This document shows, piece after piece, positions 8,181 to 15,334 of a stretch of 64,000 nucleotides of DNA; position 1 is the first letter of the stretch, and each line of letters opens with the position of its first letter. A program made the translations under genes and the position numbers. The DNA lies in contig JACPAE010000001.1 of the NCBI GenBank assembly GCA_016181005.1, positions 182,207 through 246,206 of the forward strand. The letters run 5' to 3'. Origin of the DNA: Candidatus Aenigmatarchaeota archaeon. Its GTDB lineage: Archaea > Aenigmatarchaeota > Aenigmatarchaeia > CG10238-14 > SCSR01. The notes beneath the pieces were generated by a model that saw only the letters and a list, made by a program, of their open reading frames with translations, was not told where the DNA came from and searched no databases.

Positions 8181-8206
8181 AAAATTATTTGGTTTTCCGA
8201 AAGGTT

Positions 8207-8214
8207 TAATATGC
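8207..8214. promoter_or_regulatory. Shared bidirectional TATA element
   Basis: The sequence tttaatat sits 19-26 nt before ATG 8233 on the plus strand, and its complement 27-34 nt before ATG 8180 on the minus strand. Both genes look leaderless or nearly so, so one AT box could serve both directions. This is positional inference only. Confidence 0.4.
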
Positions 8215-8232
8215 ATAATTCAAATTTAGAAT

Positions 8233-8382
8233 ATGCTTTCAAAACAATACATGGCATGGGGAGCAATAGTTGTCAGTGTCCTCATTACAGCCACGGAGTT
8301 TTTGGCTTTGCCGAACTGGCTGAATTACGTATGGGCTCTTCTGGTACTCCTATGGGGTGTACTGGCTTTAACGGGCAAATAG
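8233..8382 (+). CDS. Small two-helix membrane protein, 49 aa
   Basis: MLSKQYMAWGAIVVSVLITA, TEFLALPNW and YVWALLVLLWGVLALTGK give two hydrophobic helices separated by a short Pro-containing turn. This frame, rather than a longer overlapping frame from 8211, has the composition of a membrane protein, a TATA box at the right distance and an ATG consistent with a leaderless mRNA. Function unknown; heads the run of small membrane proteins to 10077. Confidence 0.6.
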   Translation: MLSKQYMAWGAIVVSVLITATEFLALPNWLNYVWALLVLLWGVLALTGK

Positions 8383-8482
8383 AACAAGATGCGATTATGC
8401 CTGCAAGGAGAAATAATTATTATGATTTATCAGGTCAGTCGAGTTTCAATGAGCGTATTAAACATCATGGAGAATAGTCTAA

Positions 8483-8740
8483 ATGCAAAAAGATGCTAAA
8501 ATTGGGATTATTATATTAGCATTGGCAATAAGTGCTCTCGGATTCGTTTTCTATATGAATGTTTATGAGCCTTTGAAATTCTTGGACAACCCTCTTTTCG
8601 GAGAAGGTTTAGGAAATCTTTGCGTTAGCGAAGAAAACTGCAGAAATTTTTGTCATACGAATAGAGGGCAGTGTAACGAATATTGCCAAGAAAATTCTTC
8701 GAATGAACTTTGTAATATTTTGTTTGGAGGAAGAGGATGA
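8483..8740 (+). CDS. Membrane-anchored Cys-rich small protein
   Basis: 85 aa: an N-terminal transmembrane helix (IGIIILALAISALGFVFYMNV) and an outside segment with seven regularly placed cysteines (LCVSEENCRNFCHTNRGQC, then EYCQEN, ELCNILF). The Cys pattern suggests a small disulphide-bonded extracellular domain. Its stop overlaps the start of the next gene by 4 nt, so the two are translationally coupled. Function unknown. Confidence 0.65.
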   Translation: MQKDAKIGIIILALAISALGFVFYMNVYEPLKFLDNPLFGEGLGNLCVSEENCRNFCHTNRGQCNEYCQENSSNELCNILFGGRG

Positions 8741-9357
8741 AAGAAGGCAAATTTAATTTGGATAAAATCCTTATCGCCTCAGGATTTGTTGGAGGAATTA
8801 TATTTTTTGCAACTATCTACTTCCTACTGCCGTTGTTTTATCCTGAGTTTGATCCTGTGAATCAGACAATAAGTGAGCTTGGAGACTCTCATAGTCCTGT
8901 AAGGATATTTGCAAATGTGTTCGGCTTCAGCATGTTTGGAGTTCTTATCATGCTTTTTGCAGTCGGGATTTTCAGATCGGACGAAATAAACATGTTAGGT
9001 AAAACTGGTGCAGTATTCTTCCTTTTAGCAGGAGCTATGATGTATTTGGTCGGGATTTTTTACAGTAAATCGAACTTTTCGACAATGGCAACTCTCCACA
9101 ACATAGTAGCCAACTACCAGTTTCCAATACTTGCTATGGGATTGGTTCTATTCGCCTTAAGTATCGCGTTAAACAAGAAGCTGAGATGGCTGACCCCAGT
9201 TATATTAATTCTGGGAATAGCAACTCTTATTCTGGCATATGTTTTCTTTTTCACGAATGATCTGCAAAATAGGGGAATCTGGCAGAGATTTGCTATTGGT
9301 ATACCTTATATTATTGTGATGATTATTTCAGTGGTGTTGTACAAGGAACGAAATTAG
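8737..9357 (+). CDS. DUF998 family integral membrane protein
   Basis: 206 aa with six predicted membrane helices. The loop DPVNQTISELGDSHSPVR after the first helix and the HNIVANYQFP segment later are the DUF998 signatures. Function of the family is unknown. It sits between the Cys-rich membrane protein (4-nt overlap) and tspO. Confidence 0.8.
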   Translation: MKEGKFNLDKILIASGFVGGIIFFATIYFLLPLFYPEFDPVNQTISELGDSHSPVRIFANVFGFSMFGVLIMLFAVGIFRSDEINMLGKTGAVFFLLAGAMMYLVGIFYSKSNFSTMATLHNIVANYQFPILAMGLVLFALSIALNKKLRWLTPVILILGIATLILAYVFFFTNDLQNRGIWQRFAIGIPYIIVMIISVVLYKERN

Positions 9358-9371
9358 GAGTTGCGATAAAT

Positions 9372-9836
9372 ATGAAACGAATAAAGCTGGCTATATCCAT
9401 TTTGATTCCGTTAGCTGTAGGTTTCCTGGGATCATTATTCACAACGCCTTCTATTGGAACATGGTACACAACTATAAACAAACCGGCATTCAATCCACCG
9501 GACTGGATTTTCTTTCCTGTATGGACGACATTATTCATATTGATGGGGATATCACTCTACCTAGTCTGGGAAAACTCGACAAAGAAAAGCGGTAAGAGGT
9601 CGTTCTACATATTTGGCATACAGCTAACACTGAATCTTCTATGGTCTATACTGTTCTTCGGCATGCACAAACCGTTGTATGCATTAATCGATATAGCAGT
9701 TCTATGGGTAGCTATACTTCTAACACTGCTTGAGTTTCGCAAGTTTTCTAAAACAGCTTCACTGTTGCTTCTCCCTTACTTGGCTTGGGTAACATTTGCT
9801 ACAGTGCTAAACTTTTCAATAGTGTTGCTGAATTGA
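9372..9836 (+). CDS. tspO: TspO/MBR family membrane protein
   Basis: 154 aa, five transmembrane helices, the usual TspO length. Family features: GSLFTTPSIGTWYTTINKPAFNPPDWIFFPVWTTLF (the WY...LxKPxxxPP.W.F..VWTxLY core), and NLLWSILFFGMHKPLYALIDI. TspO binds tetrapyrroles and may degrade or transport porphyrins. Part of a run of co-directional membrane genes. Confidence 0.92.
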   Translation: MKRIKLAISILIPLAVGFLGSLFTTPSIGTWYTTINKPAFNPPDWIFFPVWTTLFILMGISLYLVWENSTKKSGKRSFYIFGIQLTLNLLWSILFFGMHKPLYALIDIAVLWVAILLTLLEFRKFSKTASLLLLPYLAWVTFATVLNFSIVLLN

Positions 9837-9837
9837 T

Positions 9838-10077
9838 ATGATAATTTCCGTTAAAACCATTCCAAACTCGAAAAGGATTGAGGTAAAGAAATTAGGGGAG
9901 AATGCTTATTCTGTAAGGCTGGACAAACCTGCCGTAGACGGGAAGGCAAACTCCAGATTGATAGAAGTGCTCTCAGATTATTTTAATGTTTCAAAGTCTT
10001 CGGTAAATATAGTTAAAGGATTCAGGAGCAGGGAAAAGATTGTAGATATTATTCAGGAGCATAGTTCTCCACGGTAA
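9838..10077 (+). CDS. YggU family protein (DUF167, UPF0235)
   Basis: 79 aa. V.TIPNSKRIEVKKL, RLDKPAVDGKANSRLIEVLSDYF and IVKGFRSREKIVDI are the standard DUF167 segments. The biochemical role is not established. It starts one nt after the tspO stop, so it is in the same transcript. Confidence 0.92.
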   Translation: MIISVKTIPNSKRIEVKKLGENAYSVRLDKPAVDGKANSRLIEVLSDYFNVSKSSVNIVKGFRSREKIVDIIQEHSSPR

Positions 10078-10143
10078 TAGGTAGACCGGTCGATAAGACA
10101 GAAGCAATTACAATAGTTTTATTACCCAAAACAATATAGGTGT

Positions 10144-10698
10144 ATGCAAAGCTCTACAATCGAGCAGAAACTGGAGAGCATGCCGCCGAATTTTCTCGCT
10201 TCCTTAATTTGTGGCATAAACGACAAGCCCGAACTGTCCAGAAAACTCCTAAGTTATTTTATGAGGAAAAAAGGTAGCTCAGGCATTTACTTGACTCTGG
10301 ACAAGCCTGGCATGACGATAAAAGAAGAGATGATAAGAAACAAAATACCAGTGGAAAACCTTTACTTTGTCGATCTCATATCTGAGGCGTCAGGTGCAGG
10401 TATCCAGCGCGACAACATTCTTTTCTCCAACTCGCCTTCAAACCTCACTGAAATAAGCATTATAATAAGCGGTGCCATTAAGAACATGAAAGCTGAGAAC
10501 AAGTTTCTAATCTTCGATACGTTGTCCACGTTGTTCAGCTACAATCCGCAACCTTTGGCTTTAAAATTCACCCATTTTATGTCGACAATGATAAAGAATC
10601 TCAATGTATCAGGCGTCTTTATCATAATAAGAAACCAATTGGATGAAAGAGCAGTGTCGTTTATTTCAGGATTTGTCGACGAAACAATAGAGATATGA
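10144..10698 (+). CDS. KaiC/RecA-superfamily domain protein lacking a P-loop
   Basis: 184 aa with a KaiC-like core: GSSGIYLTLDKPGMTIKEEM (strand-helix after the first beta strand), NLYFVDLIS, and a Walker B-like FLIFDTLSTLFSYN (about 118-131), then a C-terminal GVFIIIRNQLDE strand. No GxxxxGKT Walker A is present, so it is probably a non-catalytic KaiC-like sensor or scaffold, like the degenerate KaiC-type domains of archaeal signalling proteins. Two small membrane proteins follow at 4-nt spacing, which suggests a membrane-linked module. Confidence 0.62.
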   Translation: MQSSTIEQKLESMPPNFLASLICGINDKPELSRKLLSYFMRKKGSSGIYLTLDKPGMTIKEEMIRNKIPVENLYFVDLISEASGAGIQRDNILFSNSPSNLTEISIIISGAIKNMKAENKFLIFDTLSTLFSYNPQPLALKFTHFMSTMIKNLNVSGVFIIIRNQLDERAVSFISGFVDETIEI

Positions 10699-10702
10699 TG
10701 TT

Positions 10703-11008
10703 ATGGCACATTTGGGCTTTGAAATCGGCGAAGTTTTTTCTTTATTCATAATTTTAGTAGGCTATGTAATTATTATCATAGAGTTTGTAAATCATAAAAA
10801 CCTGTTGCATTTGTTTTTAGCATATACATTTCTTTTAGTTGGATCAATAGCAACAGTTGTAGAAAGTTTTTATCTCGCGGATATTATGAATCTAGTTGAG
10901 CATGTTATCGGAATGGCGGCAGCGGGTATCGCATTCGGCATCACATCGTTTTTAGCATATAGAAAAATAACTGCTCTTGACAGTGGGATAAAAAGAAAGT
11001 TGAGATGA
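10703..11008 (+). CDS. Small membrane protein (three helices), KaiC-like neighbour
   Basis: 101 aa with three hydrophobic segments (VFSLFIILVGYVIIIIEFV; LLHLFLAYTFLLVGSIATVVE; HVIGMAAAGIAFGITSFLAY) and a basic C-terminus. Family not recognised. It lies 4 nt after the KaiC-like gene and 4 nt before another membrane protein of similar build, which points to a paired membrane partner. Confidence 0.62.
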   Translation: MAHLGFEIGEVFSLFIILVGYVIIIIEFVNHKNLLHLFLAYTFLLVGSIATVVESFYLADIMNLVEHVIGMAAAGIAFGITSFLAYRKITALDSGIKRKLR

Positions 11009-11012
11009 GAAA

Positions 11013-11333
11013 ATGGCAAATACACTGATAGTGTTATTGGACTTCATAGGATTTTTAGGTTTTACTGTAGCTTTTGTATATTCGCTTAAAAACTTCCAAA
11101 AGACAAGGCACATCTCAGTAACATGGCTGCCATTTACTTTAGGCATGGCGTTTTTGGCAGCATTTTTATTCTCTAACATCTTAGAATGGTCAGATTTCCA
11201 TTTAGAAGTTTTAGACATACATCCGCAAACTCTGGACGAGATAGAAAATTCAATTTTGGTTGCTGCAATAGTCAGCATTTTCACCTCAGTTCTGGTAACC
11301 CGCGAAGAATTTCTTAAGCCAGTATCAAGGTGA
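11013..11333 (+). CDS. Small membrane protein, second partner
   Basis: 106 aa: helices TLIVLLDFIGFLGFTVAFVY, WLPFTLGMAFLAAFLFSNIL and ILVAAIVSIFTSVLVT, with a soluble acidic loop between the second and third. Architecture parallels the preceding gene. Function unknown; likely part of the same three-gene unit. Confidence 0.62.
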   Translation: MANTLIVLLDFIGFLGFTVAFVYSLKNFQKTRHISVTWLPFTLGMAFLAAFLFSNILEWSDFHLEVLDIHPQTLDEIENSILVAAIVSIFTSVLVTREEFLKPVSR

Positions 11334-11400
11334 AATACTGCATTTATTTCTTACGTTTTGAAATGTAATACTTAAATATTAGTAATACTAAATAGTTTGT

Positions 11401-11658
11401 ATGAAGGTAGAGAGGATAGAGTACCTAACTAGAGTAGGGCCTAAAGGTCAAATGATGTTGAAAAAAAACGTAAGGGAGACACTTCACATAAAGCCTGGTT
11501 CTTTGGTTAGAGTTCTCGCTACAAAAAGCGAAGGCAAATTTCAACCAGTAAGTAAAGAAGACATGATAGCAGAAGTTGAAAGAATAGCAAAACTAGCTGG
11601 AAAACATTGGCCTAAAGGCAAAACATCAGTTGATTTAGTTAGAGAAGAAAGGCGGTAA
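11401..11658 (+). CDS. AbrB/SpoVT-type antitoxin (VapB/MazE-like)
   Basis: 85 aa. RVGPKGQMMLKKNVRETLHIKPGSLVRVLAT is the swapped-hairpin AbrB fold (usually V..KGQ..IPk.iR..L.ikpGd.v), and the C-terminal part (IAKLAGKHWPKGKTSVDLVREER) would contact the toxin. It precedes a PIN toxin with one base between, so the two form a toxin-antitoxin operon that the antitoxin probably represses. A TATA-like box (tacttaaatat) lies about 28 nt upstream. Confidence 0.85.
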   Translation: MKVERIEYLTRVGPKGQMMLKKNVRETLHIKPGSLVRVLATKSEGKFQPVSKEDMIAEVERIAKLAGKHWPKGKTSVDLVREERR

Positions 11659-11659
11659 A

Positions 11660-12073
11660 GTGAGAGTTGTAGTTGATACTACTGTTTTGGTTAGTGTATT
11701 TTCGGACAAAGATAAATTCCATAAAGACGGAATCAGACTTTACTCGGATATTCTAGACAGGAAAATAGAACCTATTATACCAACTTTAGCTTTCCCAGAA
11801 ACCTGTGGTGTTATTAGAAGAATATTAGGCGAACATATTGCAATTATGGTAGAAGACCAGTTGAATTTGCTTGTAGATAATGAAGTGCTTAAAGCAGAAG
11901 AATTGACAATCAAAAGAATGAAAAGCTCGGTTGAAAGCGCCATAAGATATAGTGTTAGAGGCGGTGACGCAGTATTCATTTCTTTAACAGAGGAATTTGA
12001 TGCGAAACTTGCAACTTTCGATGAGGAATTAAAAAAGAAAATAAAGGGCAGAGTAAAGTTATTCAAAATATAA
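11660..12073 (+). CDS. vapC: PIN-domain ribonuclease toxin (VapC family)
   Basis: 137 aa, GTG start at 11660. The acidic PIN residues are visible: Asp6 (VVVDTTVL), Glu47 (FPETCG), Asp103 (GGDAVFISL) and Asp121 (ATFDEEL). These bind Mg2+ for RNA cleavage; VapC toxins typically cut tRNA or rRNA. Paired with the AbrB-type antitoxin upstream. The first copy of the 12-bp repeat AAAGTGAGAGTT overlaps its start codon. Confidence 0.88.
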   Translation: MRVVVDTTVLVSVFSDKDKFHKDGIRLYSDILDRKIEPIIPTLAFPETCGVIRRILGEHIAIMVEDQLNLLVDNEVLKAEELTIKRMKSSVESAIRYSVRGGDAVFISLTEEFDAKLATFDEELKKKIKGRVKLFKI

Positions 12074-12176
12074 TAGCTGTGAAAAATAGGTGAGGAAAGA
12101 ATATTTTTTGTTTCAATACAATTTTAGAAAGTGAGAGTTCGTGATGTGAAATACGGCGAAATCAAAATAAGACCAG

Positions 12177-12503
12177 TCATTTAGTTAAGATTGCTTTTGG
12201 TTTTGCTATCCGCTCTGCGTATTCATTCGCTAGGGCAAGTTCCAAGTCTAGCAAACGTCTTACAAATGTATTCTCCTTGTCAATAGTATACAATTGCGTC
12301 TTTCCATATTTTCTAGTTGATTTAAGAATTCTGAACTTGACAAAGTCTTTCCATATATTGAAAAAAGTTGTCTTGGATATACCTGAACCCTCGATTATTT
12401 CCTTCTTGGAATAGTCAAATGGCATATTGTCTATCAGAAAATCTATTACTCTAAGCTTAGGAGTGTTGCCAACATATTGTATTAAAATCGACTCGTCTTT
12501 CAT
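12177..12503 (-). CDS. Winged-helix DNA-binding protein
   Basis: 108 aa. NTPKLRVIDFLIDNMPFDYSKKEIIEGSGISKTTFFNIWKDFVKFRILKSTRKYGKTQLYTI is a winged HTH with a SKTTF recognition helix and a KYGKTQLY wing; a C-terminal helix (FVRRLLDLELALANEYAERI) likely dimerises. Similar stand-alone proteins are common on archaeal plasmids and viruses. The upstream region has TATA-like AT stretches shared with the divergent gene at 12574. Confidence 0.68.
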   Translation of the reverse strand: MKDESILIQYVGNTPKLRVIDFLIDNMPFDYSKKEIIEGSGISKTTFFNIWKDFVKFRILKSTRKYGKTQLYTIDKENTFVRRLLDLELALANEYAERIAKPKAILTK

Positions 12504-12573
12504 TTTGCATCATAGATACTATCTAGTATCAAGTATTTAAATATAGCCTTTCAAAGGTATTAAAAGTGAACTT

Positions 12574-12849
12574 ATGAGTTTCGATGAGGAAATACAAGCT
12601 GTTATTATCCACCAATTATTTAGAAAGCAAAAGTGGATGGCCAACCACATAGCATATGATAAAATTAAGAAATGGGTTGTGGCTGGTTTAAGAGGCAAGA
12701 ACGGAAAAGAAACCGATCATGGCCTGAAGCAACTAATCAAAGAAAATCTAATTATACCCAAGCCTACAAATTATGGACTGCAAATCAGTTTGAACATAGA
12801 ATTTAAAGAGGAAATAGATAGGAGGATGAAGAAATTCTACGATGTTTAG
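12574..12849 (+). CDS. Hypothetical protein, probable HTH
   Basis: 91 aa, basic. EIQAVIIHQLFRKQKWMANHIAYDKIKKWVVAGL and KQLIKENLIIPKPTNYGLQISLN read as a winged-helix-like unit (helix-turn-helix then a short beta wing), but no family match is certain. Divergent from the winged-helix gene at 12177-12503. Belongs to the AT-rich accessory block. Confidence 0.5.
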   Translation: MSFDEEIQAVIIHQLFRKQKWMANHIAYDKIKKWVVAGLRGKNGKETDHGLKQLIKENLIIPKPTNYGLQISLNIEFKEEIDRRMKKFYDV

Positions 12850-12919
12850 AACTAACTCATGTTTCTTATAAAAAGTGAGAGTTGGAGAGATTTAAAGATT
12901 ATTATTTATTTAATTGTTT

Positions 12920-13471
12920 ATGTCTACAAAGAGCGAACAACCATCTAAATTACTTGAACAAATGAAACAAGAATTGTATAGAGTGATTGGCAACTACGCA
13001 GACAGATTAAATGTTAACAGGTTAAGGTCATATATAGATGCTTTTTCAATTCCCCAAACAACTTCATCCCAAATTTTATTGTCAAAACTACAGGAACTAA
13101 AAAGAGGCCCTTATCTTACCCCAGAAGTTTTTAGACAATTTCGTCAAGAATTTCCGCCAGAAACGTCACCTGATTTTCATGGGAGGTATGGAATTCTAAC
13201 GTCTTTCGAGCATAGCATCGAAAGGTATGGTGAAGATGCATTAGCACATCTTATTTTATCATCACGGTCGTATCATGCTCTTTTGAGATCTGGGATTGAA
13301 ACTATAAGTGAATTAAGAACATTTATTGAGACCCCACCACCTTACTACACCGAAGATTACAGAAAGGCAGGAATGCATCCACTTAAGATTATACGTAACA
13401 TAGGTGAAAAAGGAGCCTCCGAAATCCAAAGAGCATTAGAAGGATTTGATAATTTAAGAGCAAGGAAATGA
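12920..13471 (+). CDS. Hypothetical protein with alpha-CTD-like helix-hairpin-helix C-terminus
   Basis: 183 aa from ATG 12920; a TATA-like tttaaag lies about 27 nt upstream, so it is probably leaderless. The C-terminal 60 residues (YHALLRSGIETISELRTFIE, then LKIIRNIGEKGASEIQRALEG) match the pattern of the bacterial RNA polymerase alpha C-terminal domain: L.r.gI.Ti.eL, then L..i.nlG.kg..EI...L. That fold binds DNA or proteins. The N-terminal part is helical and unrecognised. The 12-bp repeat copy at 12872 lies just upstream of its promoter. Confidence 0.55.
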   Translation: MSTKSEQPSKLLEQMKQELYRVIGNYADRLNVNRLRSYIDAFSIPQTTSSQILLSKLQELKRGPYLTPEVFRQFRQEFPPETSPDFHGRYGILTSFEHSIERYGEDALAHLILSSRSYHALLRSGIETISELRTFIETPPPYYTEDYRKAGMHPLKIIRNIGEKGASEIQRALEGFDNLRARK

Positions 13472-13574
13472 ACTCCCTCCGAAAGACAGGTATATCGGAG
13501 ATTGTTTTCATGTTGTTACTCATATGTAGTGAGGAATAGAAAAGCTTAAATATAACTGAATACTCTATAAAGAT

Positions 13575-13862
13575 ATGCCTCAAGAAGTTAGAAGTGAATT
13601 GCAGTTACAACTGGAAAGTAGGGGTTACGAATTTTTAACTAATGTGAATCCTATGATTGAGACTGGAATACCACAAAGAGCCGACCCTAAAACAGGAATG
13701 CTATATTTTGATCGTGTATTGCGCATGTATCCAGCTACTGATACAGAAATAGCTAATAGATATTCTCATTTTGAAAATATTTTAGTTACAGACGCCTATG
13801 ACATACACGGGAATCCTATTCCTGATTTCCGAGCTGTTTATGTAAGACGTCAACAAAAATAA
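13575..13862 (+). CDS. Hypothetical protein
   Basis: 95 aa, no recognised domain. Contains FENILVTDAYDIHGNPIPDFRAVYVRR at the C-terminus. TATA-like cttaaatataac lies about 25 nt upstream of ATG 13575, consistent with a leaderless transcript. AT-rich codon use like its neighbours. Confidence 0.45.
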   Translation: MPQEVRSELQLQLESRGYEFLTNVNPMIETGIPQRADPKTGMLYFDRVLRMYPATDTEIANRYSHFENILVTDAYDIHGNPIPDFRAVYVRRQQK

Positions 13863-13945
13863 GTCCTAAACACGTTTAAAAACTGAGAAATAACTATTAT
13901 TATCTACGATGTTGTGGTGCAGAATATATGTTGGTGTGAGTTATT

Positions 13946-14143
13946 CTAACGAGTAAGTGCATACACAACTGCACCGTAAATAGCTAAATGGTAAGAGACA
14001 AATCTAAGTGCTTTCAAGACTTCGTTAGTGGTCATTTCTTCCAAACTTTGTCTATAAGGTACATTTCTAGCATTATTTATAAGCAGTCCAGCTAGAGGTA
14101 TAAAATCCTGAATTTTGTAGTTTCTTCTTAAATCGTAGGACAT
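13946..14143 (-). CDS. Small hypothetical protein
   Basis: 65 aa: basic N-terminus, then IQDFIPLAGLLINNARNVPYRQSL and a hydrophobic C-terminal stretch (FVSYHLAIYGAVVYALTR). No recognised family. Supported by an AT-rich promoter-like region upstream (ttaaatatta near 14161) but otherwise weak. Confidence 0.4.
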   Translation of the reverse strand: MSYDLRRNYKIQDFIPLAGLLINNARNVPYRQSLEEMTTNEVLKALRFVSYHLAIYGAVVYALTR

Positions 14144-14624
14144 ATGACATAATTCATCTATTAAATATTAAAGATTAGTATATCATATCCTTCATCACAT
14201 ATTTTCGTGAGTATAATAATTTGCAAATTTCTCATTATCTAGCAGATTCTAAATCGGTAAAATAAGCCGAAATGACGTAAAATCAGCCTTTTTTAACCTA
14301 TTAAATACGATAATAAAACATATACTATATTATATATGAAAGAGTGACTAATAAATTTTGCCAAAAATGAGAGAAATCAAGTATATATTATAAAATATAA
14401 TAGGGAAAATAGATATTGGTGAGACTTTATCGGTAAGTGAGGGTTAATATAATTAAGAATAAAACATATGTTGTAAAATATAAATAGATAGAGATGGACT
14501 GTATTATATATTTAAGTGAGGATATGTTTTTGAAGGTAAAACTTTTATCTCTATAACGCCAAAGTGAGAGTTAACCGAAAAGTATAAAAGTGAGAAAAGC
14601 CATATAATAGTATAGAGTGAGATC
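14144..14624. other. 480-nt AT-rich intergenic region with GTGAG repeats
   Basis: No gene is visible. The stretch is strongly AT-rich and contains at least seven GTGAG motifs on the plus strand (about 14207, 14419, 14436, 14515, 14564, 14590, 14615), plus TATAAAATATAA-like runs near 14390 and 14475. The composition, the repeats, and the iteron-like array just downstream would suit an origin or partition region of an integrated element, but this is inference. Confidence 0.4.
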
Positions 14625-15254
14625 ATGTTTGGATGGGTAAAAAGGCTATTCAAGCGAAGCGAAGCGCTTCAAAGCGCTTCAAGCGATTTAACATCGCTTC
14701 AAAGCGATACTCAAGCGCTTGAAAATCAATCGCTTCAAAGCGCTTCAAATATTTCGGATATAGATCAAACGGAATCTAGACCTCTCGAAATTGAAAAAGG
14801 TTCCTTACATCTCGGTATTGCGGCTGGCTATACAGGCCGAGTTTTAAGGGATATTGAGGCTTCTTTACTTCGAATTGAAGCTCAAATGGTCACAAAAGAC
14901 TGGATGACGCTTCAAGTAAAGGACGATATTGATAAACGTTTAGAAACAATCCAAGAGGCTTTGTACGGGATATCAGGAATTGCTAAAACTCTACCTCCAT
15001 CTGAACAAGCTAAAATAATGGATAAAATACAGTCAATCGAGTCTAATTTACCCCTAACACCACAGATGCAAAGGATAATGGCTGTATTGGAATTAAATAA
15101 GGAAATCTCTTATGATGAGCTTGCTGCTAAATTAGGCATTCAAGTATCTGCTCTGAGGGGGTTACTCTCTCAAATGGCCAAAAGAACCCAAAGAATCGTT
15201 AGAACAGAAAAAGAAGGCAAAGGATGGGTTAAAATCAGTGAAACGACGCTTTAA
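14625..15254 (+). CDS. Coiled-coil winged-helix protein carrying an internal DNA palindrome array
   Basis: 209 aa. The N-terminus (MFGWVKRLFKRSE) is amphipathic and basic; residues 12-45 are low complexity (LQSAS, SLQSD, SLQSASN) and encoded by the AAGCG/CGCTT array. A coiled coil follows (about 60-125), then a C-terminal winged helix (MQRIMAVLELNKEISYDELAAKLGIQVSALRGLLSQMAKRTQRIVRTEKEGKGWVKI). A basic amphipathic start plus coiled coil plus HTH suggests a DNA-tethering or partition-type protein. CGCTTTAAAT repeats recur at its 3' end (15247-15261). The protein may bind the repeats in its own gene. Confidence 0.6.
   Translation: MFGWVKRLFKRSEALQSASSDLTSLQSDTQALENQSLQSASNISDIDQTESRPLEIEKGSLHLGIAAGYTGRVLRDIEASLLRIEAQMVTKDWMTLQVKDDIDKRLETIQEALYGISGIAKTLPPSEQAKIMDKIQSIESNLPLTPQMQRIMAVLELNKEISYDELAAKLGIQVSALRGLLSQMAKRTQRIVRTEKEGKGWVKISETTL
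14650..14747 (+). repeat. Dense AAGCG/CGCTT palindrome array inside a gene
   Basis: In about 95 bp there are eight AAGCG and six CGCTT, arranged as AAGCGCTT palindromes (14661, 14671), TCAAGCGCTTGA (14710-14721, a perfect 12-bp palindrome) and ATCGCTTCAAAGCGAT (14692-14706 region, perfect 7-bp arms with a 2-nt spacer). The unit GCTTCAAAGCG recurs three times. It lies fully within the coding sequence of the coiled-coil winged-helix gene. Confidence 0.8.
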
Positions 15255-15334
15255 ATCGCTTTAAATCGAGCGATGTGGAAATGTACTCCTTCGAAAGCTA
15301 GATATTCTTAAATAAATGAATTTCAGTGGTATTT

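Larger units (their letters stand above)
11657..14572 (+). repeat. Four dispersed copies of AAAGTGAGAGTT
   Basis: Perfect 12-mers at 11657-11668, 12128-12139, 12872-12883 and 14561-14572, all on the plus strand, within 3 kb; near copies (taagtgagggtta at about 14435, aaagtgagaaaa at about 14588) add to the set. Three are intergenic, one overlaps the vapC start. They may be binding sites or remnants of one inserted element. Coordinates here span the first to last copy. Confidence 0.6.

Noticed and set aside
8211-8477. An 88-codon open frame starting MHNSNLEY
   Set aside because: It has no protein-like pattern; the overlapping 49-aa frame at 8233 has two clear membrane helices and a correctly placed TATA box.
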